Positions 34,660 through 43,134 of a stretch of DNA of 64,000 nt are shown here, piece after piece. The translations under genes were made by a program, and so were the position numbers. A model generated the notes under the pieces. It was given only the letters and a program-made list of their open reading frames with translations. It had not been told where the DNA came from and searched no databases. How positions within the stretch are numbered: position 1 is the stretch's first letter; each line of letters starts with the position of its first letter. Source of the DNA: an uncultured Syntrophobacterales bacterium (GTDB lineage: Bacteria > Desulfobacterota > Syntrophia > Syntrophales > UBA5619). The stretch is taken from positions 39,859-103,858 of the forward strand of contig CAIYSL010000061.1 of assembly GCA_903928915.1 (NCBI GenBank), given 5' to 3'.

Positions 34660-34819
34660 AGAGATCAGAACAGATTTCCAGCGGCATGAATGGGTAGTAT
34701 CTGTTGACGAAGATATCGACGTTTCAGTTGAAATAGAATGATCAAAGTGCAGTGAGGCTTAACATATGTATTACATTTCATTGCTACTGGTAAGGGCCAG
34801 TATTTTGTTTCATTTCATA

Positions 34820-34825
34820 TATAAT
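34820..34825 (+). promoter_or_regulatory. Candidate -10 box of the aconitase gene
   Basis: A perfect TATAAT at 34820-34825 lies 60 bp ahead of the ATG, but the expected -35 position (CCAGTA) is poor, so an activator may be required. Confidence 0.4.
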
Positions 34826-34884
34826 AGGTACCCTGGGGCCATAGCTCCATAGCTCTCGACAACCCCTTTTTGAAAGGAGAACAC

Positions 34885-36993
34885 ATGCACCAGAAAGACG
34901 ATGACGTACAGAAACCGGCAATCGATCCCCCCACCTCCGCCCCCGGCATCCCCCGCCGTACCTTCCTGAAAGGGATGCTGGCCACCGGGGCGATGACCTC
35001 GCTCAGCGCCATGGGCGTGCTGGACCTGCGCTGGGCCGAGGCAGCCGGGAGCCCCGGGGAGCGGAACCTCTACCAGAAGATCATCGCGGCCCACCTGGGA
35101 AGCGGCGAGATGAAGGCCGGCAGCGAAATCGGCCTGATCGTGGACTCCACCCTGACCCAGGACGGGCTGGGGGTGATGTCCTACCTCCAGTACGAGGCCA
35201 TCGGGATCCCCCGGGTGAAGACCAAGCTCTCCGTCTCCTACGTGGACCACCAGACCCTGCAGGACGGGTTCGAGAACGCCGACGACCACCGCTACCTGGA
35301 CTCGGTCACCGACAAGTACGGCATCCTCCACTCCCTGCCCGGGAACGGCATCTGCCACCAGCTCCACCTGGAGCGGTTCAGCCAGCCCGGCTGGACGCTC
35401 TTGGGCGGCGACAGCCACACCCCCACCTGCGGCGCCGTGGGGATGCTGGCCATGGGCGCGGGCGGGCTGGACGTGGCCGTAGTCATGGGCGGGGGGCAGT
35501 TCTATCTCAGCTACCCCAAGGTCCTGAGGATCAACCTGAACAACAAGCTTAGGCCCTGGGTGTCGGCCAAGGACATCGTCCTGGAGGTGCTCCGCACGAT
35601 CACCACCAAGGGGAACGTGGGCTGGGCGATCGAGTACGGCGGCACGGGCCTGCAATACCTGACTGTGCCGGAGCGCGGCACCATCGCCAACATGGGCGCC
35701 GAGGCCGGGGTGACCACCTCCCTCTTCCCGAGCGACGAGGTGACCCGGCAGTACTTCAAGGCCCAGCATAGGGAGGACCAGTGGTCGGAGCTGAAGCCCG
35801 ATGCCGGGGCACACTACGACAAGACGATCGACATCGACCTTTCGGCCATCGAGCCGAACGTGGCCCTGCCCCACTCCCCGGACAACGTGAAGAAGGTCCG
35901 GGAGGTGCAGTCGATCAAGGTGGACCAGGTGTGCATCGGGAGCTGCACCAACTCCTCCTACTACGACCTGATGATGGTGGCCGGGATGCTGAAGGGGAGG
36001 AAGGTCCACCCGGGCCTCAGCGTGGCCATCGCCCCGGGGAGCCGCCAGGTCCTGGAGATGATCTCGGCCAACGGCGCGCTCCAGACCATGATCTCCGCGG
36101 GCTGCCGGATCATGGAGGCGGCCTGCGGGTTCTGCGTGGGCGCGGGCCAGGCCCCGCCCTCGGGCGGGGTCTCGGTGCGGACCAGCAACCGGAACTACAA
36201 GGGCAGAAGCGGCACCGCGGACGCGAACGTGTATCTCACGAGCCCCGAGACGGCCGTGGCAACTGCCCTGACCGGCGTCCTCACCGACCCGGTCACCCTG
36301 GGGATGGTCTGCCCCCGGGTGGAGCTCCCGGCCTCGTTCCCCATCGACGACAGCATGATCATGAAGCCCACCGGCAAGAAGGAGGTGCGCCGCGGCCCGA
36401 ACATCGGCACCCCGCCCTCCAACACCCCGATGCCGGCGGAGCTGAAGGCCAAGGTCGCGATAAAGGTGGGCGACAAGATCACCACCGACCATATCGCCCC
36501 CTCGGGCACGGTCAACAAGTACCGCTCCAACATCCCCAAGTACAGCACCTTCATCTTCAAGAACGTGGACGAGAAGTTCCCCGAGCGGTGCGCGGCGATC
36601 AAGAAGGAGGGGCTCGCATCGGCCATCGTGGCGGGGGTGAGCTACGGCCAGGGCTCCTCGCGGGAGCACGCGGCCCTCTGCCCCATGTACCTGGGCGTGC
36701 GGACCGTCATCGCCAAGGGGATCGAGCGGATCCACCTGGATAACCTGGTCAATTTCGGGATCGTGCCTTTGACCTTTGCCGACCCCGCCGACTACGACAA
36801 GATCAAGGCGGGCGACGTGCTCGAGGTCGAGGACATCCAGGGGGTGCTGGACAAGGAGACCAAGGAGGTGCGGCTGAAGAACGTCACCCAGGGTGCGACC
36901 TACGCGGTCAAGTGCGAGGTGAAGCCCCGCCAGCGGGCGATCATCAAGGCCGGTGGGCTTCTGAACTACACCCGTCAGGGCGGGAAGGCGTAA
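34885..36993 (+). CDS. Aconitate hydratase with a twin-arginine (Tat) export signal
   Basis: Aconitase of 702 residues that interconverts citrate and isocitrate on a [4Fe-4S] cluster. The core is intact: LLGGDSHTPTCGAVGMLAMG, cluster cysteines in CIGSCTNSS and ACGFCVGAG, and the C-terminal swivel domain with TDHIAPSGTVNKYRSN and SYGQGSSREHAALCP. Uniquely, the protein begins with about 54 extra residues holding PRRTFLKG (Arg24-Arg25), a hydrophobic stretch and WAEAAG (AxA-type cleavage site near residue 53), a classic Tat signal. The ATG has a strong AAAGGAG, so the extension is the natural start. Tat export of a folded Fe-S enzyme is mechanistically sensible, but periplasmic aconitase is unexpected. 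A GC-rich hairpin follows the gene (37010-37037). Confidence 0.9.
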   Translation: MHQKDDDVQKPAIDPPTSAPGIPRRTFLKGMLATGAMTSLSAMGVLDLRWAEAAGSPGERNLYQKIIAAHLGSGEMKAGSEIGLIVDSTLTQDGLGVMSYLQYEAIGIPRVKTKLSVSYVDHQTLQDGFENADDHRYLDSVTDKYGILHSLPGNGICHQLHLERFSQPGWTLLGGDSHTPTCGAVGMLAMGAGGLDVAVVMGGGQFYLSYPKVLRINLNNKLRPWVSAKDIVLEVLRTITTKGNVGWAIEYGGTGLQYLTVPERGTIANMGAEAGVTTSLFPSDEVTRQYFKAQHREDQWSELKPDAGAHYDKTIDIDLSAIEPNVALPHSPDNVKKVREVQSIKVDQVCIGSCTNSSYYDLMMVAGMLKGRKVHPGLSVAIAPGSRQVLEMISANGALQTMISAGCRIMEAACGFCVGAGQAPPSGGVSVRTSNRNYKGRSGTADANVYLTSPETAVATALTGVLTDPVTLGMVCPRVELPASFPIDDSMIMKPTGKKEVRRGPNIGTPPSNTPMPAELKAKVAIKVGDKITTDHIAPSGTVNKYRSNIPKYSTFIFKNVDEKFPERCAAIKKEGLASAIVAGVSYGQGSSREHAALCPMYLGVRTVIAKGIERIHLDNLVNFGIVPLTFADPADYDKIKAGDVLEVEDIQGVLDKETKEVRLKNVTQGATYAVKCEVKPRQRAIIKAGGLLNYTRQGGKA

Positions 36994-37009
36994 GGTAGAA
37001 GCAAAACAC

Positions 37010-37037
37010 GGGGCGGCCGGAACAGACCGGCCGCCCC
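37010..37037 (+). terminator. Hairpin after the aconitase gene
   Basis: GGGGCGGCCGG (37010-37020) pairs perfectly with CCGGCCGCCCC (37027-37037) over a six-base loop, 17 bp after the stop codon. No U tract follows, so it may stabilise the mRNA end rather than terminate. Confidence 0.55.
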
Positions 37038-37070
37038 GCCACGTCGCCGTTTCGGACCTCATGATTGTCA

Positions 37071-37090
37071 ATCCGGCGGAGGCCGGAATC
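37071..37090. repeat. ATTCCGGC-type palindromic repeat, copy 1
   Basis: ATCCGGCGGAGGCCGGAATC has arms CCGGC and GCCGG and resembles the copy at 42232-42252. Related ATTCCGGCGT words occur at 40731 and 40752. This looks like a short dispersed REP-like family confined to the accessory stretch. Confidence 0.5.
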
Positions 37091-37187
37091 CAGGCCCTTG
37101 CTGGACACCGCGTGCCGTATGACGTTTCTTATGTTCGCTTGCGGGAGTATAAAGAAGCGGCTGGAGTGTTTCTTGGAGGGTGTTGTA

Positions 37188-39470
37188 TTGACTAAGAAGG
37201 TAATTGGAATCGCGTCCTGCTTGTTTGTCCTGCTCATATGCTCCGGCTGCGGCAAATCCTCCGACAGAGGGAACCCGGCAGAGAATCCCGAGAGTGCCGT
37301 ACGGGGCGTCGTCAAAGCAATCGGCCAGGAAGGCGCGGCTGCCGGGCAGTTCACCCTTCCGGAATCGATCGTTCAAGACGCGGCGGGGAACATCTACGTT
37401 GCCGACACATTCAACGACAGGGTCCAGAAGCTCGATCCGTACGGCAACCATATCCTGAGCTGGGGGAGCAGCGGCGACGGAGACGGGCAATTCAGGGGGT
37501 GCCGGGGGCTGGCAATCGATTCCGCAAGTAACGTCTATGTGACGGATGTCGTACTGCACCGCGTTCAGAAATTCGACTCCGCGGGAAATTTTATCACGAA
37601 ATGGGGAAGCGAAGGCACCGGGGCGGGTGAGTTTTCAGCCCCTTTTGATATCGCGGCGGATTCCGCGAATAATGTCTATGTCGTCGATGCCAATAACAAC
37701 CGCATCCAGAAATTCGACTCTTCCGGCCGCTATCTCGGCCAGTTCGGGACGAAAGGGACGGCAGACGGCCAGTTCGATGAACCCATCGGGATTGCCATCG
37801 ACCGCAACGACAACATCTACATCGCCGACGGAGGGAATAACCGCATCCAGAAATTTGACGGGGGCATGAGATTCGTCGGCACGTGGGGAGCGGCGGGAAC
37901 CGGGGACGGCCAATTCTCCGGTCCTTACGGCCTCGCCGCCGATCAGGATGGAAATATCTACGTCACGGATATCGGCAATAACCGCATCCAGAAGTTCGAC
38001 GCCTCGGGACGGTATCTGGGGAAGGCGGCGCACGCAGGCTACGGGGAAGGCGATTTGTTCGAACCTGCCGACGTGATCGTGGATCGATTCGGCAATCTCT
38101 ACATCGTCGACGGGAATAACCACCGGGTCCAGATCTTTTCGCCGGCAATCTTCACTGCATCTGCCGCAGCCGCCCGGCAAGCGGCAGTTTCGGCATCCGA
38201 CTCGCCGGCCGCCCATCCGACCGCCAGTTGGATGAAGGATGTTGCGGCATCCAACAGCGCCTTCAAGACCAGTCCGTTGACCACCCTTCTCATCCCCGGG
38301 ACCCACGATACCGGGACCTACGGCATCACAGCCGGCTCGGACATGGCCGATGACGGCAACTTCAACGGGGAGAAGCTCGTAACCGACATAACCGGGAAAG
38401 TCACCGGCTGGTGCGACAAGGACTTCACGTGCAAGCACACGCTCGGCAAGCTCCTCCACAGCCTGGTGGATCCCATAAACAACGCTGCCGTTTCCATCGC
38501 CAAATCCATACAGGCGCCCTGGAGCAAGAGCCAGGATGAAACGATTCTGCAGCAGCTCAACGGGGGCATCAGATTTCTGGACTTGCGGGTCCAGGCATAC
38601 CAGCCGAATAAATTCCAGACCGACTTTCTGATTGTCCACTCCATGGTCAGTGTGCATTTGTCCGCCGTTCTCGACGATATTGCCACCTTCTGCAGCACTC
38701 CCGCCAGCTCGCAGGAAATTATCCTGCTGGTCATCAATAAGGTCTACGACATGGGTGGCCATCACGACGCGCTGGTGAACCTAATCGAGCAGAAACTGGG
38801 GCCCCAGGCCGCCGGGGGCCAGTCGCTGCTGATAGAACGGGCGGACCCTTCGACGGTCAGTCTGAATTCGCTCTGGACAGGGCGCGGCAGGGTAATCGTG
38901 TTTTACCCGGACTACGAAACGGTGAAGAAGCACCCGACCCTATGGCTGAAGAACTCGGGCGACGGCAACACGGTTGAGGCCCACACCACCAGCGACATCA
39001 CCATGTCCAGCGCCATGGTGAACTACTGGCCCCAGACGAAGGACAGCGATTATCTGCTGCGCAGTCTCCCCGGCTACCGGTCTTCATTCCTGAGCTCGCC
39101 CCTGGACGATTACCGCAAGCACTTCTATGTGTCGCAGCTGGTACGGACGCAGGACGGGGAAGCGATAGCGATCGGGGTGGAAAGCGATGTCTTCAGCCTG
39201 TTTTCGGACAAGCTGAGCAAGGTCGAACGGTACGCGTTCAAAAAATTATGGAAAGCATTGGGGCTTCACATGCCGCCGATTATCGGTCCGTCGAACCTGC
39301 TCGATTGGGGTGAGGAGACCAACGACGATGTGACAGGACCGTTCCTCGAGCGTCTCGATCCCGCGCTCAAGTGGAATATCCTGATGGCGGACAACTACAG
39401 GAAGGGCACCTACAAGAATAAGCCGGTGGACTTTGTGCAGCAGATTATTTCGTACAACCTCCGCCAGTGA
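37188..39470 (+). CDS. Lipoprotein fusing an NHL beta-propeller to a PI-PLC X-type phosphodiesterase domain
   Basis: A 760-residue envelope protein. A lipoprotein-like signal (residues 1-20, Cys21 in LLICSGC) is followed by six NHL repeats of about 47 residues (residues about 45-325, for example GNIYVADTFNDRVQKLD and NNVYVVDANNNRIQKFD), enough for one complete six-bladed propeller. After an Ala-rich linker comes a PI-PLC X-like domain with LLIPGTHDTGTYGI and FLIVHSM (the two catalytic histidines) and GGIRFLDLRVQ. The best start is TTG 37188, six bases after GGAGGGTG. The PLC domain suggests hydrolysis of a phosphodiester lipid or glycan; the propeller probably binds the substrate or a partner. 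The fusion is unusual. Confidence 0.82.
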   Translation: MTKKVIGIASCLFVLLICSGCGKSSDRGNPAENPESAVRGVVKAIGQEGAAAGQFTLPESIVQDAAGNIYVADTFNDRVQKLDPYGNHILSWGSSGDGDGQFRGCRGLAIDSASNVYVTDVVLHRVQKFDSAGNFITKWGSEGTGAGEFSAPFDIAADSANNVYVVDANNNRIQKFDSSGRYLGQFGTKGTADGQFDEPIGIAIDRNDNIYIADGGNNRIQKFDGGMRFVGTWGAAGTGDGQFSGPYGLAADQDGNIYVTDIGNNRIQKFDASGRYLGKAAHAGYGEGDLFEPADVIVDRFGNLYIVDGNNHRVQIFSPAIFTASAAAARQAAVSASDSPAAHPTASWMKDVAASNSAFKTSPLTTLLIPGTHDTGTYGITAGSDMADDGNFNGEKLVTDITGKVTGWCDKDFTCKHTLGKLLHSLVDPINNAAVSIAKSIQAPWSKSQDETILQQLNGGIRFLDLRVQAYQPNKFQTDFLIVHSMVSVHLSAVLDDIATFCSTPASSQEIILLVINKVYDMGGHHDALVNLIEQKLGPQAAGGQSLLIERADPSTVSLNSLWTGRGRVIVFYPDYETVKKHPTLWLKNSGDGNTVEAHTTSDITMSSAMVNYWPQTKDSDYLLRSLPGYRSSFLSSPLDDYRKHFYVSQLVRTQDGEAIAIGVESDVFSLFSDKLSKVERYAFKKLWKALGLHMPPIIGPSNLLDWGEETNDDVTGPFLERLDPALKWNILMADNYRKGTYKNKPVDFVQQIISYNLRQ

Positions 39471-39492
39471 CGTTGCCGGTGGATACAAAGTG

Positions 39493-39556
39493 AGCCGCTT
39501 CGGGATCCGGCACGACGTATTGCCTGTTCGCGTGCCCAAGTCCTGCCGAAGCGGCT
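39493..39556. repeat. Inverted repeat between the PLC fusion and DUF362 genes
   Basis: AGCCGCTTCGG (39493-39503) and CCGAAGCGGCT (39546-39556) are perfect 11-bp arms with a 42-bp loop. No U tract follows. It could be a terminator-like hairpin or a dispersed palindromic element. Confidence 0.45.
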
Positions 39557-39579
39557 GGCGTAACGTGTAAGGAGGTCCT

Positions 39580-40689
39580 GTGTCCCAGGTATTCATCAGG
39601 CCGGCAACGTATGAACCGGACGCGCTCCGGCCGCTGGTCTTCGCGCTGATGGACGCCATGGGCGGCGCTGAGCTGTCCCGCTCCTGCCGCGTCCTGATCA
39701 AGCCGAACCTGCTGAGCGCGGCCCGGCCGGACCATGCCGTCCTCACGCACCCCGCCGTGGTCCGGTGCGTCGTCGAGTACTGCCTGGACAAGGGGGTGCG
39801 GCCGAGCGTCGCCGACAGCCCGGCGATCGGCTCCTTCGCGACGATCCTCCGGGTGAGCGGGCTCGGCGCGGCCCTGGCGGGGACCGGCGTGGAGTGCAGG
39901 CCCTTCCGGGATTCGGTCAAGGTCGACGTGGGCGAGCCCTTCGGGGAGATCGACCTTGCCGCGGAGGCGATTCGGGCGGACGTGATCGTCAACCTCCCGA
40001 AGTTCAAGACCCACAGCCAGATGCTTCTCACCCTTGCCGTCAAGAACCTCTTCGGCTGCGTCGTGGGGTTCCGGAAGCCCGAATGGCATCTGCGGGCCGG
40101 CGCGGACAGGCAGGCCTTTGCCTGGCTCCTGGTGCGGATCGGCCGGACCCTCCGGCCGAGCTTCAACCTCCTCGACGGCGTCCTGGCCATGGAAGGGCAG
40201 GGGCCGGGCCGCAGCGGCGTCCCCCGCAAGCTGGGGATCCTGATGGCCGGGAAGGACCCCTTTGCCGTCGATTCCGTTGCGTGCCGGGTGGTCGGTCTCG
40301 ATCCGGGGGACCTCCCGCTGCTGAAGGCCGCTGCGGCAGAAGGCCCCCTGCCTGAGCCCGCCATCGACGGCGCGCTGCCGGATGTACGCAGCTTTCGCCT
40401 CCCCCGCCTGACGCCGCTCCTGTACGGGCCGCAGTTCCTCCACGGGTTCACCCGGCGGCACCTGCTCCAGCGGCCGGTCTGCGACGCGAAGCTCTGCCGG
40501 CTCTGCGGCGAATGCGTCACGATCTGCCCTGCCCGGGCCATCTCGCAGGAGGGAGAGGCGCTCCGCTTCGACTATGACCGGTGCATCCGCTGCTACTGCT
40601 GCATCGAGGTCTGCCCGGCCGCCGCCCTCCGGTCCGCCGACACATTGCCCGGAAGGGTATTCCGCCGGCTGATCTTCCCCGCCCGCTGA
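39580..40689 (+). CDS. DUF362 domain protein with two C-terminal [4Fe-4S] clusters
   Basis: A 369-residue iron-sulfur protein of unknown function. The DUF362 core (VLIKPNLLSA, IVNLPKFKTHSQMLLTLAVKNLFG, PFAVDSVACRVVG) occupies residues 1-290. A 2x[4Fe-4S] ferredoxin module follows (CDAKLCRLCGECVTICP and CIRCYCCIEVCP). Family members are thought to act in electron transfer, and no reaction has been fixed. The start is GTG 39580 with AAGGAGG four bases upstream. It stands alone between intergenic repeats. Confidence 0.87.
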   Translation: MSQVFIRPATYEPDALRPLVFALMDAMGGAELSRSCRVLIKPNLLSAARPDHAVLTHPAVVRCVVEYCLDKGVRPSVADSPAIGSFATILRVSGLGAALAGTGVECRPFRDSVKVDVGEPFGEIDLAAEAIRADVIVNLPKFKTHSQMLLTLAVKNLFGCVVGFRKPEWHLRAGADRQAFAWLLVRIGRTLRPSFNLLDGVLAMEGQGPGRSGVPRKLGILMAGKDPFAVDSVACRVVGLDPGDLPLLKAAAAEGPLPEPAIDGALPDVRSFRLPRLTPLLYGPQFLHGFTRRHLLQRPVCDAKLCRLCGECVTICPARAISQEGEALRFDYDRCIRCYCCIEVCPAAALRSADTLPGRVFRRLIFPAR

Positions 40690-40730
40690 AGCGGCTCCCC
40701 ACTCGTCACTCTCCGGTGTGCCATGGAGCC

Positions 40731-40761
40731 ATTCCGGCGTCGAATCCGTTCATTCCGGCGT
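40731..40761. repeat. Tandem ATTCCGGCGT words
   Basis: ATTCCGGCGT occurs at 40731-40740 and again at 40752-40761, followed by TCACCGGCAC. These share the ATTCCGGC arm with repeats at 37071 and 42232. Confidence 0.4.
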
Positions 40762-40820
40762 TCACCGGCACGGGGAGTCTTGGCGCACATTCATGCGGGA
40801 ATACCGGAGGTTCTTTTCAG

Positions 40821-41153
40821 TCAGCGGCCGAGAGGCTTCTTCTTGTCGGCGCTTATGTGAAGCTTGCAGTGGAGGCATCTGCGCAGGTAGAGGGGGGTCA
40901 TGCCGTAGACGTGAAAATAGTTGCCGCACCGGGGACACCGGGCAGTGCTCACGAAGAATACGGCAATGATGAGGACGACCAGCCAGACGCCGAAAACCAC
41001 TGCGGTGATCCGGTCGGAATGGGTCAGATGCAAAGAGAGCCATATGGCCGGCACGTAGACAAGAAGCAGCCCCCAAAGAAACCAGCGACGCTTCCGGACC
41101 TTCCGCAGGCCTGATCCGATTGCGGACGGGTCTCCCCCTATCGGCTCGCCCAT
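40821..41153 (-). CDS. Small membrane protein with zinc ribbon, unknown function
   Basis: A 110-residue protein with two hydrophobic segments (residues about 24-43 and 49-68), then CPRCGNYF and CLHCKLHI, four cysteines that fit a zinc ribbon on the C-terminal side of the membrane. I do not recognise a named family. The start at 41153 has AGAGGG close by; an in-frame extension to 41387 is possible but lacks a good ribosome site. It is isolated, with the M23-like gene diverging upstream. Confidence 0.6.
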   Translation of the reverse strand: MGEPIGGDPSAIGSGLRKVRKRRWFLWGLLLVYVPAIWLSLHLTHSDRITAVVFGVWLVVLIIAVFFVSTARCPRCGNYFHVYGMTPLYLRRCLHCKLHISADKKKPLGR

Positions 41154-41483
41154 GACCCTCTGCACGCCCTTCTCAATCCCATAGTTCCGTTCCCTGCCGG
41201 ACCGACGATGGTACCAAGCGCCGTAGGAAATCCTCCCTGCGATCATGCCTCCCTGTGCCGATTCTTGCAAGGACCATTCGCGCTCGGGCAAGGCGCCATA
41301 TGTCGGGCATAATTCCCCTTGACACCCAAGCCATGGTTCCCTGATACTCGACCCACGCAAACGCGCGTTCTTCTTCAGGTCGCACATCGGGGTAGCTTGA
41401 AACGGGTTCCGCCGTGAAGATCAGCGGGCCGGTGGTGTGACGAGCATCCACTCTGGGGGATGCGCCGCAGACGGTCGTAATCG
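41154..41483. other. 330-bp divergent intergenic region
   Basis: It contains one credible plus-strand promoter (41319-41348) for the M23-like gene. No further gene or structure was recognised; minus-strand open sequence here is probably noise. Confidence 0.45.
41319..41348 (+). promoter_or_regulatory. Promoter of the M23-like peptidase gene
   Basis: TTGACA at 41319-41324 and GATACT at 41343-41348, spaced 18 bp, about 130 bp before the ATG. Confidence 0.5.
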
Positions 41484-42185
41484 ATGCGAGAAAAGAGAAG
41501 ACATCTGCTGGGAGCGCTGGTCCTGCTGTCGGTAACGACTCTCCAGGCAGGGGGGGCCGTCGGTGAGGCACGCGCTTCCGCCCCGGGTGATCGGGCCGCT
41601 CACCGCGAACAGAGCGGGGCGATGGCGTTTCCTTTCGACGGTCCCGTGAAATACCCCTTCACGAAGCGCGATTCGCATGCCTGCGGACGCTGGGGGGCAG
41701 GATCCCAGGATTATCCCTATTTCGGCGCGCCGCGGGACGGCAGCGCCAGAAAGCACGGGGGGATCGACCTGTACCCCCTGAAAGGGGAGGGCGCACCGGT
41801 CAAGGCGATCCAAGACGGAACAGTGATCAGGCGCTCCCCGTTTTACAAACGAGCGAACGGGGAGATGACCTATGCGCTGCTCGTCGACCACCGGGGCTAT
41901 GTGGTCAATTATGCAGAGCTGAGGAAGCCGGCGCTCCCGGAGGGCGCCGCGGTAACGAAAAGCCAGACCATCGGTTTCGTAAGCAGCACGAAACAACTCC
42001 ACCTTGAGTTCTACGCGCCGGGAACCCGCGGCTGGATGTCCTGGTCCTGGTACGGAGCAATGCCGGCGAACCTGCTCGACCCCACGGATCTGATGGCGAG
42101 GGCAGCGGGGAAGCGGCATCCGGCCCGGACATTGGCTCTCCGGTCGAGCCCCCCGGCAACGGGCAAGCCACCCGTAATCAGGTAA
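41484..42185 (+). CDS. M23-family peptidase-like secreted protein with altered active site
   Basis: A 233-residue protein with an N-terminal export signal (residues 1-22). The LytM-type core has HGGIDLYPLKG (metal-binding His and Asp), IQDGTVIRR, and LLVDHRGYVVNYAEL. The usual HxH motif near the C-terminal end reads KQLHLEFY, so the first (catalytic) histidine is replaced by glutamine while the metal-binding one remains. It may be a non-catalytic regulator of cell-wall amidases, as for the degenerate EnvC/NlpD LytM domains, or a zinc-binding protein with a different role. The ribosome binding site is weak. Confidence 0.72.
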   Translation: MREKRRHLLGALVLLSVTTLQAGGAVGEARASAPGDRAAHREQSGAMAFPFDGPVKYPFTKRDSHACGRWGAGSQDYPYFGAPRDGSARKHGGIDLYPLKGEGAPVKAIQDGTVIRRSPFYKRANGEMTYALLVDHRGYVVNYAELRKPALPEGAAVTKSQTIGFVSSTKQLHLEFYAPGTRGWMSWSWYGAMPANLLDPTDLMARAAGKRHPARTLALRSSPPATGKPPVIR

Positions 42186-42231
42186 GCGCGGTGCTCAGCA
42201 CCGGATACCGGTCTTCGCCGTTCGAAAAGTA

Positions 42232-42252
42232 ATTCCGGCAGAGGCCGGAATC
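42232..42252. repeat. ATTCCGGC-type palindromic repeat, copy 2
   Basis: ATTCCGGC (42232-42239) and GCCGGAAT (42244-42251) form perfect 8-bp arms over a 4-base loop, ahead of the QueG-like gene. It is the same family as the copy at 37071. Confidence 0.55.
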
Positions 42253-42291
42253 GAGAAAAGCATTCGACACCAGCCTTTCAGGAGGGACCCC

Positions 42292-43041
42292 ATGGAGTTG
42301 GACACGCTCATCCGCGACTGCGCAACAGGCGAGGGCGCCGATTTCTACGGCGTCGCCGACGTGGCGCCGGCCCGCGAGGCCATCCGCAGCCAGGACGGCG
42401 ACCTCGTGGCTTCCTTTCCCCGCGCCGTTTCCCTCGGCATGCGGCTCTTCCATGCGATCGTCGATCAGATCCCGCAACGCTTCGAGGACACGCTCCATAC
42501 GCAGAACTACGGCCACCACTGCTACACGGTCATCAACCAGCGGCTCGACCTGATCTCGTCGCGGGTGGCTGACCTGCTCCAGAAGCACGGCTACCGGGTC
42601 TACCCGGTGCCAGCCTCGCAGACCGTGAACACGACGCGCAGCCTGGGGGTGTTTTCGAACAAGATGGCGGCGCACATGGCGGGGCTCGGGTGGATCGGCA
42701 AGAGCTGCCTTTTGGTCACGCCCGAGATCGGCCCGCGCTGCCGCTGGGCCACGGTTCTCACCGACGCGCCGCTCGCGCCGACCGGGCAGCCGATGGCGAC
42801 GCGCTGCGGCGAATGCCGGGAATGCGTGGACGCCTGCCCGGCGCAGGCCTTCACCGGCCGGAACTTCCGCGAAAACGAGCACCGCGACCTGCGGTTCGAC
42901 ACGAAAAAGTGCAAGGACTACCGGGCGCAGTGCCGCGAGCAGCACGGGATAAACGAGTGCGGGGTCTGCCTCTGGGCCTGCCCGCACGGCAGGAAGGCCT
43001 CAGGGAAGCTTTCCGCCGGAACCCCTCCGGAGGGCACGTGA
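42292..43041 (+). CDS. QueG-like [4Fe-4S] protein (epoxyqueuosine reductase-related)
   Basis: A 249-residue cytoplasmic protein. It has GLGWIGKSCLLVTPEIGPRCRWATVLTD, typical of the epoxyqueuosine reductase and reductive-dehalogenase superfamily, and two cysteine clusters (CGECRECVDACPAQAF and CGVCLWACPHG) for two [4Fe-4S] centres. It is about 100 residues shorter than QueG and lacks the HEAT-like C-terminal part, so the tRNA-modifying role is doubtful; small relatives of unknown function are common in anaerobes. An AGGAGG precedes the ATG. Confidence 0.8.
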   Translation: MELDTLIRDCATGEGADFYGVADVAPAREAIRSQDGDLVASFPRAVSLGMRLFHAIVDQIPQRFEDTLHTQNYGHHCYTVINQRLDLISSRVADLLQKHGYRVYPVPASQTVNTTRSLGVFSNKMAAHMAGLGWIGKSCLLVTPEIGPRCRWATVLTDAPLAPTGQPMATRCGECRECVDACPAQAFTGRNFRENEHRDLRFDTKKCKDYRAQCREQHGINECGVCLWACPHGRKASGKLSAGTPPEGT

Positions 43042-43134
43042 AGCGGGCTCGTTCCGGACCTACGGCAACGGGAGGGGAAGCGGTGCGGCTGATGAACACG
43101 AGTGGGGTTTGACGGTCTCTTCAAGGAGGCACGC

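Larger units (their letters stand above)
34502..34884. other. AT-richer intergenic region between higBA and the aconitase gene
   Basis: Apart from a TIR-like N-terminal fragment (34594-34659) and a perfect -10 box before the aconitase, I see no intact gene. The base composition is clearly lower in GC than the rest of the window. Confidence 0.5.

Noticed and set aside
34532..34741. Possible 69-residue protein in the region with the TIR remnant
   Set aside because: It needs a non-ATG start without a ribosome site, while the TIR-like frame inside it has a good one; no family match was seen.
34810..37071. A 753-residue minus-strand frame across the aconitase gene
   Set aside because: It mirrors the aconitase codons, is rich in Arg, Gly and His without motifs, and lacks a ribosome site; this is typical of antisense frames in GC-rich genes.
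39493..39556. Attachment site or recombination site
   Set aside because: A simple inverted repeat with no integrase or tRNA nearby; a hairpin or dispersed repeat is the more cautious reading.
42292..43041. Bona fide QueG (epoxyqueuosine reductase)
   Set aside because: It is about 100 residues short and lacks the C-terminal repeat domain, so only a family-level name is given.
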